Assembly: GCA_031763025.1 (NCBI GenBank)
Contig: JASSKH010000009.1
Location: forward strand, 1,426,001 to 1,490,000
DNA: 64,000 bases
From: Macrocystis pyrifera
Taxonomy: Eukaryota > Sar > Phaeophyceae > Laminariales > Laminariaceae
Direction of reading: 5' to 3'
This document shows positions 60,301-64,000 of the stretch, in pieces. The translations under genes were made by a program, and so were the position numbers. The notes under the pieces were generated by a model that saw only the letters and a program-made list of their open reading frames with translations, searched no databases and was not told where the DNA came from. Positions within the stretch are counted from its first letter, which is position 1. The number at the start of each line of letters is the position of its first letter.

Positions 60301-61813
60301 TTTTGGTTGCTGGCGTATGTATGTATGTTGTGTCGGCCGCACCTAGTGCGAAGGCATGGCATTACGTAGGCTATTAATGCATCACGGTGTGTTATCTCTG
60401 TGTCGTAGGCTGTGACCACAGAGCTCGTATCTTTCTAGGGTCAAGAATCAGCACGGACACTGGGCTTGCTGGATGTCGACGAGTAGAAGAACGGTTTAAT
60501 GTGAAGAACACACACACACACACACACCCTGAAGAAAATAAAACAATTCAGATTTTGGAGGCCATGTGGCACACGTTGAAAGTACGAGAGCGCCCGGTTG
60601 TCATGGACATCACACCGCTCGTGGCGCACGTTTTTTACTTGGTTTTAGTATGTACCTGATTTCGGCTCAAACGGATCAGGTATACCTGATTTTGGCATGT
60701 GCCCAAATCAAAAAAATTATTCGTACAGCTGTGAGATCGAGGATTTGGTCGAAACTCATCTTTGGAAGGTGCTGCGTGTAACACTGCGTGGTGTACTATT
60801 AATACGGGTTTCTTTCATATTACATGGTACAGATTATGATGTGCTGTGTGATGCAACACCACCGGCGTCAAGATTCTTTTGTAAAATCTGCCTTCTCATG
60901 CCACAGACCAAGCCGAGTCACTGCCCTCTTATTCTATTGAAATGCCCAGGCAAGCCAATGTATCGCACATGCATGCTGCACAGCAGTAGTACGAGGACAC
61001 GAGTAATACCCTATATATTGATTCGTAGTGCACTCTTGCCACGTGTATACTGCTGTAAACATCGCCTCATAGCAAGCAGGAATTTAATTTAGATGCACAT
61101 TCTCCATACCAGCAACAGGCTAACATCGTTCACACCGAAGCTCTTCGCTCTTCGCGACTCAGAGAATAAAACGAGCAACACATCCTTATTTACCACCAAT
61201 GAATCAGAAAAACACAACAACAGCCGGCAAAGAAGTACGCAGCAGTATAATCGGAGACACAGCAGCAGCAGACCAAACAACGATTAACCAGGAACCGCGC
61301 GATATGCTGTACGAAGCATAGCGTACCGAGTACGTTGTTACTGCATATATAGACTATTAATAGGACCAGTTTAACTCTAAGTCAAGAGTTGCGCTATACC
61401 AGGTATACCGGTAAGCGATCACTCACCCCCAAAGTGCCGTTTTCACCGACAGCCTCCAGCGCGTCGCACAAGCTCTCCATCGCCCCGCTCCCAGTTTCTA
61501 CTTCGAACACAGATAGTGTCAAATTTTCCTCCATCAGGAGACCAACAGCGCCGCCGTTGACGTCGTCCACTGCCAGTCTCATGACCGATGTCAGCGCCTT
61601 CGAGAGCGGGAAGAAAAACCCCTCGGACTCGCTGCCGGATGCGTTGGTCGGGCGGTCCCGCTGCGGTAGCGTGAGAGCGATGATGGCGGGCGGGGCAACA
61701 GCCACCGCATCCCAACGACTGAACGAAGCAAAAAACAGAGCAGGCTTCAGGCACTGGTACAGGACGTGATGCATCGATGATAGCGGCCGAAGCCAACAGC
61801 GAGCGCGCCCCAT
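33998..61813 (-). CDS. Ionotropic glutamate-receptor-like ligand-gated channel, at least 19 exons
   Basis: Minus-strand exons: 61813-61427, 52603-52353, 52043-51885, 50777-50645, 50210-50051, 49523-49301, 49045-48769, 47750-47658, 46729-46634, 45241-45026, 44341-44234, 41499-41320, 40703-40656, 39450-39366, 38866-38811, 37841-37704, one ending at 35269, 35148-34882, and 34318-33998. Junctions from exon 1 to 16 join in phase with GT/AG. Predicted product is about 1,080 aa. Order: hydrophobic N-terminus, ANF-receptor domain (about 40-530, with [11 protein letters not shown] and [11 protein letters not shown]), S1 (about 560-665, with the conserved Arg in [10 protein letters not shown]), M1 (about 674-697), pore loop, M3 (SFTAELASF, 744-752), S2 (GIDDLRNGD to about 880), M4 ([13 protein letters not shown]), Ser-rich tail. 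This is the eukaryotic iGluR layout; a plasma-membrane cation channel gated by an amino acid is inferred. One short exon before 35269 is unresolved. A start at 61774 is an alternative. Confidence 0.88.
36436..36545 (-). repeat. Dispersed repeat with CACGCAGTG core, copy 4 (receptor intron)
   Basis: Minus-strand reading contains CCGTGCCGTACGACTTG and CCCCCAACCACGCAGTGG, matching 24721-24815. It lies between receptor exons. Confidence 0.55.
36825..36847 (+). repeat. Poly(A) tract in receptor intron
   Basis: About 23 As. It could be the tail of a retroposed sequence, but no source element is recognisable upstream. Confidence 0.85.
38440..38620 (-). repeat. GAGCTC/ACGCGT-family repeat, inverted copy in receptor intron
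   Basis: Minus strand: GAGGAACTCAATACGAGCTC followed by GTGACTTCGAAGGAGTTTG, parallel to GAGGAGCTCAATATATCACC and ATGACTTCGAACAACTTCG at 39713-39755. Confidence 0.5.
39675..39900 (+). repeat. GAGCTC/ACGCGT-family repeat in receptor intron
   Basis: Contains TTTTCTGAGGTGCTTACCAC, ATCACCCCAAACATGACTTC and a closing region that matches 45900-46125 almost block by block. Confidence 0.6.
41700..41985 (+). repeat. GAGCTC/ACGCGT-family repeat in receptor intron
   Basis: Contains TTTTCTGACGCTCCTCACTTG, AAGGAGCTCCACACCTCACC, GTGAACAATCCCATG and TATCGTAGAACGCGTGTGT. The last block matches the tandem units at 47033-47222. Confidence 0.6.
42490..42655 (+). repeat. GAGCTC/ACGCGT-family repeat in receptor intron
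   Basis: Contains TTTTTCTGAGGCTCTTCTCCC, TTAAGGAGCTCTAGTC and GGATGAACAATCCCAAAG. It directly abuts MITE copy 4, which may have inserted into it. Confidence 0.55.
42656..42763. mobile_element. MITE copy 4 (receptor intron)
   Basis: ACGGGGGACCATATTAAATAGG at the left is mirrored by CCTATTTACTATGGTCCTCCGT at the right. It is slightly longer than the other copies (108 bp) because of a duplicated TTTGATA in the core. Confidence 0.8.
42937..43018. repeat. Perfect inverted repeat, 2 x 40 bp with 2-bp loop
   Basis: The left arm 42937-42976 starts GGCGCCAATTTTTTCATCGG and ends CTGTAATAAGTGA. The right arm 42979-43018 is its exact reverse complement. The loop is GG. There is no mismatch in 40 pairs, which is exceptional for non-coding DNA. 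It lies in the intron between receptor exons 11 and 12. Confidence 0.97.
43530..43660 (+). repeat. Dispersed repeat with CACGCATCCCTTT core, copy 3
   Basis: GATCACGCATCCCTTTGGAG, CACCGCTCCTACTGCCAATA and AAGACACCTCCA match the minus strand of 20610-20765. It lies in a receptor intron. Confidence 0.6.
45278..45540 (+). repeat. Poly-G/poly-C-ended dispersed repeat, copy D (receptor intron)
   Basis: It begins with 26 Gs (45278-45303), then GTGCACTCATGTCGTGCGTG, GTCGTATGACCATAGACCCT, AACCAGGCAGACATTGC and GAGAACCGCT. It lies just upstream of receptor exon 10 in transcription direction, with the homopolymer about 35 bp from the splice acceptor. Confidence 0.75.
45900..46125 (+). repeat. GAGCTC/ACGCGT-family repeat in receptor intron
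   Basis: TTTATTTTCTGAGCTCCTCAC, ATCACCCCAAACATGACTTCG and a TATGCTGAGTCCCAAA stretch match 39675-39900 in order. Confidence 0.6.
46880..47240 (+). repeat. GAGCTC/ACGCGT-family repeat carrying a tandem of about 50-bp units
   Basis: After GAATGAACAATCCCATGGCC, a block of the form CCCTATCGTAGCACGCGTCC is repeated four times, at about 47050, 47099, 47151 and 47198, each followed by GTTTTGGC-like and GGTACA-like sequence. The first part links it to the copies at 41700 and 42490. It is intronic. Confidence 0.7.
53460..54510. repeat. GGGTACCCG-rich segment with a 33-bp minisatellite
   Basis: GGGTACCCGCC occurs twice near 53480-53510, and further ACCCG/GGGTA motifs cluster at 54380-54500. Between them, 54012-54120 holds about three units of a 33-bp repeat (GAATGGGGATGGGAG then CCGTGCCC). 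The minisatellite is open on the plus strand with a Gly-Met-rich translation, which I take as a by-product. It lies in the first intron of the receptor gene. Confidence 0.7.
54780..55015. repeat. Repeat with CCTGATTTTGGC motifs, copy 1
   Basis: Contains GTACCTGATTTTGGCTTCTA and ends AATCAATCAGAGGCCATACGTACACT. The end matches AACCAATCAGAGAGGCCATACGTACACT at 59735-59762. Probably a non-autonomous element broken by changes. Confidence 0.55.
55640..57560 (+). mobile_element. Decayed LINE (non-LTR retrotransposon), 3' part of ORF2
   Basis: Colinear fragments of a non-LTR polyprotein are read across frameshifts and stops. They are [16 protein letters not shown] (about 55710), [10 protein letters not shown] (about 55935), an open RT stretch at 56026-56367 with [14 protein letters not shown] and [11 protein letters not shown], and [16 protein letters not shown] (about 56950). 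[16 protein letters not shown] (about 57020) and [19 protein letters not shown] (about 57430) follow. The catalytic YADD position reads YTED (56676-56687), so the copy is dead even apart from its stops. The endonuclease domain is absent. It lies in the first intron of the receptor gene, opposite to its transcription. Confidence 0.85.
57550..58240 (+). repeat. Directly repeated LINE-associated 3' sequence
   Basis: The stretch 57550-57700 (GTTGACG...CAGAAACCAGACAGCCGACGG, GTAGCAAGG, CGTACCGCAAA) is repeated, diverged, at 58085-58240 (GTTGACG...GAAGCAGACGGCGGACAAG, ATAGCAAGG, CGTACCACAAA). The placement right behind the LINE coding remnant suggests a duplicated 3' UTR or two nested copies. Confidence 0.55.
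58483..58527 (+). mobile_element. Short LINE reverse transcriptase fragment
   Basis: Translates as [14 protein letters not shown], homologous to [12 protein letters not shown] at about 56325 in the larger LINE. It is only about 15 codons and isolated, a piece of a second copy. Confidence 0.6.
58870..58955. repeat. ATT-rich low-complexity tract
   Basis: ATT/TTA triplets with interruptions, including seven consecutive ATT units near 58933. Confidence 0.85.
58983..59049. repeat. 22-bp tandem repeat, 3 units
   Basis: GTTCCGTTTGAGCCAAAATC followed by AG repeats at 58983, 59005 and 59027; the first unit begins GATCC. The palindrome ATCAGGTATACCTGAT lies immediately before it. The inverse sequence, with the same palindrome, occurs at 60656-60696. 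Confidence 0.85.
59395..59570 (+). mobile_element. LINE 3' terminus with poly(A) tail
   Basis: The frame reads [34 protein letters not shown] and then runs into about 28 As (59543-59570). It corresponds to the C-terminal end of the LINE protein seen at 57200-57330 ([20 protein letters not shown]). It is strongly 5'-truncated, typical of target-primed insertion. Confidence 0.8.
59640..59775. repeat. Repeat with CCTGATTTTGGC motifs, copy 2
   Basis: AACTGATTTTGGCATGAAAATGCC and GAGAGGCCATACGTACACT link this segment to 54780-55015. Confidence 0.5.
60423..60521 (-). repeat. SINE-like dispersed repeat, copy 2, ending in (CA)n
   Basis: Inverted relative to 16866-16993. Minus strand: TGTGTTCTTCACATTAAACC, CGTTCTTCTACTCGTCGAC and CCAGTGTCCGTGCTGATTC. 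An (AC)n run at 60509-60526 abuts its end. Confidence 0.65.
60656..60700. repeat. Palindrome ATCAGGTATACCTGAT with flanking TTTGAGCC-type repeat
   Basis: GGCTCAAACGGATCAGGTAT followed by ACCTGATTTTGGC is the inverse of 58967-59004, so the two segments form an inverted pair 1.7 kb apart in the receptor's first intron. Confidence 0.65.
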
Positions 61814-62581
61814 GTGGAGCTTGAGTGGGCAAAATCGGGAGATGATGTTTTGTCACCTAACACGGCAGGCGCCGTCGGTTGGGCGTTGAAAGTACGAGAG
61901 CGCCCGGTAGAATGAATCGTGAATGCTTATTCAAACGAATGCATGACATTCCGGTATAATATCCCAGCCGCCAGCCGTATCACCAGGTATGATACGTATT
62001 ACTAATGAGGTGGTCTCTTGAGGCATAGTTGTACCTGGTACGACCTGATACTAATTAATAATACGAAGCAGATACTAGTATAAATATATTAATACTACGT
62101 ACGACTACTTTTTTCCTCTCCATCCGCGTCGCTCGTAACTCAAATCCGGGGCCACTATTGATACCTCGTATTAGTAAGTAGGCTCTTCTCCCCCCTCCTG
62201 CACTGCGTGGGGTTCGTGCCATGCATTTTTGTCACGGGAAAAAAACTTCAGCCCTTTCTTTCCTCTCGCCCAGTCGCTTCGAATTGACCCTGCTACTACG
62301 GGTATCCGCGCTATGAAGGCGCTCTCAGCAGTTGAATCACCGGCAGTTGGATCCTGTTTGCACCCTTTATGAATAGATGAAAGCTCGCTACGGGTGGAAT
62401 TCGGCTGTCGGGCTCCTGGATCAATACTATTAATAAGTAGTTGTTGCTATCTGATCTGATTGATGCTTGTCTTCACTATTTCGATATTCGATGAACTTTG
62501 GTTCAACCCCAACCATAGTCGATTTTTGGTATCTACTATTATTATTAATACCAGTACGGCAGTATATCTGAATTCCTACAT

Positions 62582-62665
62582 CCGGCGTCCCCGGTGGCTT
62601 GGTAGGTGGTCCGCGAGCCTATCAAGATCAATTTCGTGAGTTCGAGTCTCACCGAGTGCATGCTC
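62582..62665 (+). ncRNA. tRNA-like sequence (perfect T arm, no acceptor pairing)
   Basis: GGTGGCTTGGTAGG resembles an A-box region, and GTGAG-TTCGAGT-CTCAC forms a perfect five-pair T arm. The candidate acceptor strands do not pair, and the anticodon arm is poor. It is probably a tRNA-derived SINE head or pseudogene, like 11191-11275. Confidence 0.35.
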
Positions 62666-62901
62666 ATAGGGACTTTTTCTTGCATAAAATTGATTAGCGG
62701 AAAGCGCGAGAGCGTGAGTTAGCTGTACATTCGATGAAAATCGACGAGCAGTGGGAATGCTGAACCCTATGCGCGATAAAAACTAAAGGCACGTACCGGG
62801 GGGGAGAAGGGACGACACCTGTGACCACGGCTTGTCCAGAAGATCGTCGAGGGTAAAACCTCCTACGAGTACGAGTGGGCTGGAAAGTAAAAGTGATGAT
62901 G

Positions 62902-62929
<28 letters not shown>
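62902..62929 (+). repeat. Poly(A) tract
   Basis: About 28 As, preceded by GTGATGATG as at 59535-59542 (AGTGATG), so possibly the tail of a further retroposed copy. The upstream sequence shows no LINE protein. Confidence 0.85.
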
Positions 62930-62932
<3 letters not shown>

Positions 62933-62981
62933 TGATGAGCACAAATCAAAAAGCCTTTTTGTTAAAACCATGTGTGGTGTG

Positions 62982-63101
62982 TAACTCTTCACATTTCTTT
63001 CTACCCGTTGACATCCAACACAACAACCAGTGTCCTTGTCGATTCTTAATAATCCTAGCGAGATAAAAGTTCTGCTGTGGTCACAAAACTATGCCACAGC
63101 T
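62982..63101 (+). repeat. SINE-like dispersed repeat, copy 3
   Basis: GTAACTCTTCACATTTCTTT, CTACCCGTTGACATCCAACA, ACCAGTGTCCTTGTCGATTC and GTCACAAAACTATGCCACAG match 16866-16993 in order and orientation. Confidence 0.65.
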
Positions 63102-64000
63102 GAGATACTGTACATTGATTGATATGTACCAGGTATGTATGCAGTAAGCACAGCAGTAGTAGACAATGCAATGCCATGTCATTATACTGGGTATGAGAGG
63201 CACGACATACATATTCTATGAAAGAGAGAAAACAAAAAAGCAAAGAAAAGAAAAAAGAAAACAAAACGAAACGAAAGGAAAAAAGGCAAAAGAATTGCGA
63301 CCATACGGCTGGTACGTATGATAAACACGTATGCATATATTACGAAGTTTTCGCTAACCGGACAGCAGTTCGCACTCGTACGTATCAAAAGTGTGGAGTG
63401 CTTCTTTGTTTTTTTTTCACTTTTTCGTGCTGTATGCTGACATTCTGACATTCCGCATTTAATTTCATTTACATCTTTTTTAATCGTTTCACTCCTTGCT
63501 GTACGAAGGAGTACTCGCATGTACGATGATTGCGGTCTATTAATAGTATCAATATTAGACGGGTCCAGCGGATTTGGTTTCTCTTAAACCCTTTAGGACT
63601 GCTGTATATAGTCCCGTTTTGGGGGACAAACCACTCCTAAAGGGACTGCGTTTCTTGAAGGATTAACTCTCTTGCCTCACCCTCCGGGCATCGGCTCTTT
63701 TTTCGTACAGCAGTATACATCACTCTGGGCGGGAATATAAGCAACGTTCACGCTTTGTTATCACTATTAATACCAAACGCCCAGAAGTTTTACGTTACGC
63801 CCAGAGGAGTGGTACCTGGTATGATGTCATAAACACAAGTATTACTTACAGTAGCAGTACAGCAGCAGTGGTTTCACGAAAGAGAGACACAACATGGTTG
63901 GGTTGATGGGGACGGGTTTGAGTCGCAAACACAACCAAGACGCAACAATTGTTTTGGATGCTGTGACGGTCCCTGAAACATACCAGGTAACAAATACGAA

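Larger units (their letters stand above)
61814..64000. other. Upstream flank of the receptor gene, no further gene seen
   Basis: The receptor promoter and 5' UTR should lie just right of 61813, but no core promoter element is convincing. The rest holds a tRNA-like sequence, a poly-A tract, a SINE-like repeat, and many TACCAGGTA and CTATTAATAG words. No exon is recognisable to the right edge. Confidence 0.45.

Overview
This is nuclear DNA from an intron-rich eukaryote. Three protein-coding genes can be assembled from split exons that join in phase at GT/AG borders. Everything else is intron or repeat-rich intergenic DNA, and I saw no bacterial operon, rRNA gene or CRISPR array. The best guess is a stramenopile, most like a brown alga: kilobase-scale introns, an animal/plant-style glutamate-receptor channel, abundant LINE and Ty3-type debris, and many homopolymeric G/C tracts. 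This assignment is inference, because no taxonomic marker is present.

Left end (about 2.6-14.2 kb) holds a head-to-head pair. A four-exon cytosolic glyoxalase II (hydroxyacylglutathione hydrolase) lies on the minus strand (2647-5873). A seven-exon NADPH-dependent diflavin oxidoreductase of the NDOR1/Tah18 type lies on the plus strand (6124-14212). Their start codons are 250 bp apart, and that spacer carries a perfect 26-bp palindrome. The diflavin gene is intact except for a one-base frameshift immediately after its FAD-binding motif, and it carries a polyglutamine linker.

Middle (14.2-34.0 kb) is about 20 kb without a convincing gene. It contains dispersed repeats, tandem repeats, poly-C/poly-G tracts, two decayed Ty3/gypsy reverse-transcriptase copies in inverted orientation, and a 1.8-kb array built from the palindrome ACTTCCATGGAAGT.

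Right part (34.0-61.8 kb) is spanned on the minus strand by one large gene of about 19 or more exons. It encodes an ionotropic glutamate-receptor-like channel with an amino-terminal ANF-type domain, S1, M1, pore, M3, S2, M4 and a Ser-rich cytoplasmic tail, about 1,080 aa in all. Its first intron (8.8 kb) holds a dead LINE and other repeats, and its later introns hold a recurrent dispersed repeat family, a MITE and a perfect 2 x 40-bp palindrome. The last 2 kb shows only repeats, a tRNA-like sequence and a poly-A tract.

The three genes are not functionally linked in an obvious way: glutathione-dependent detoxification, electron supply to cytosolic Fe-S assembly, and ligand-gated ion flux. Exon borders were chosen by hand from phase, splice consensus and family alignment by eye; no database search was possible.
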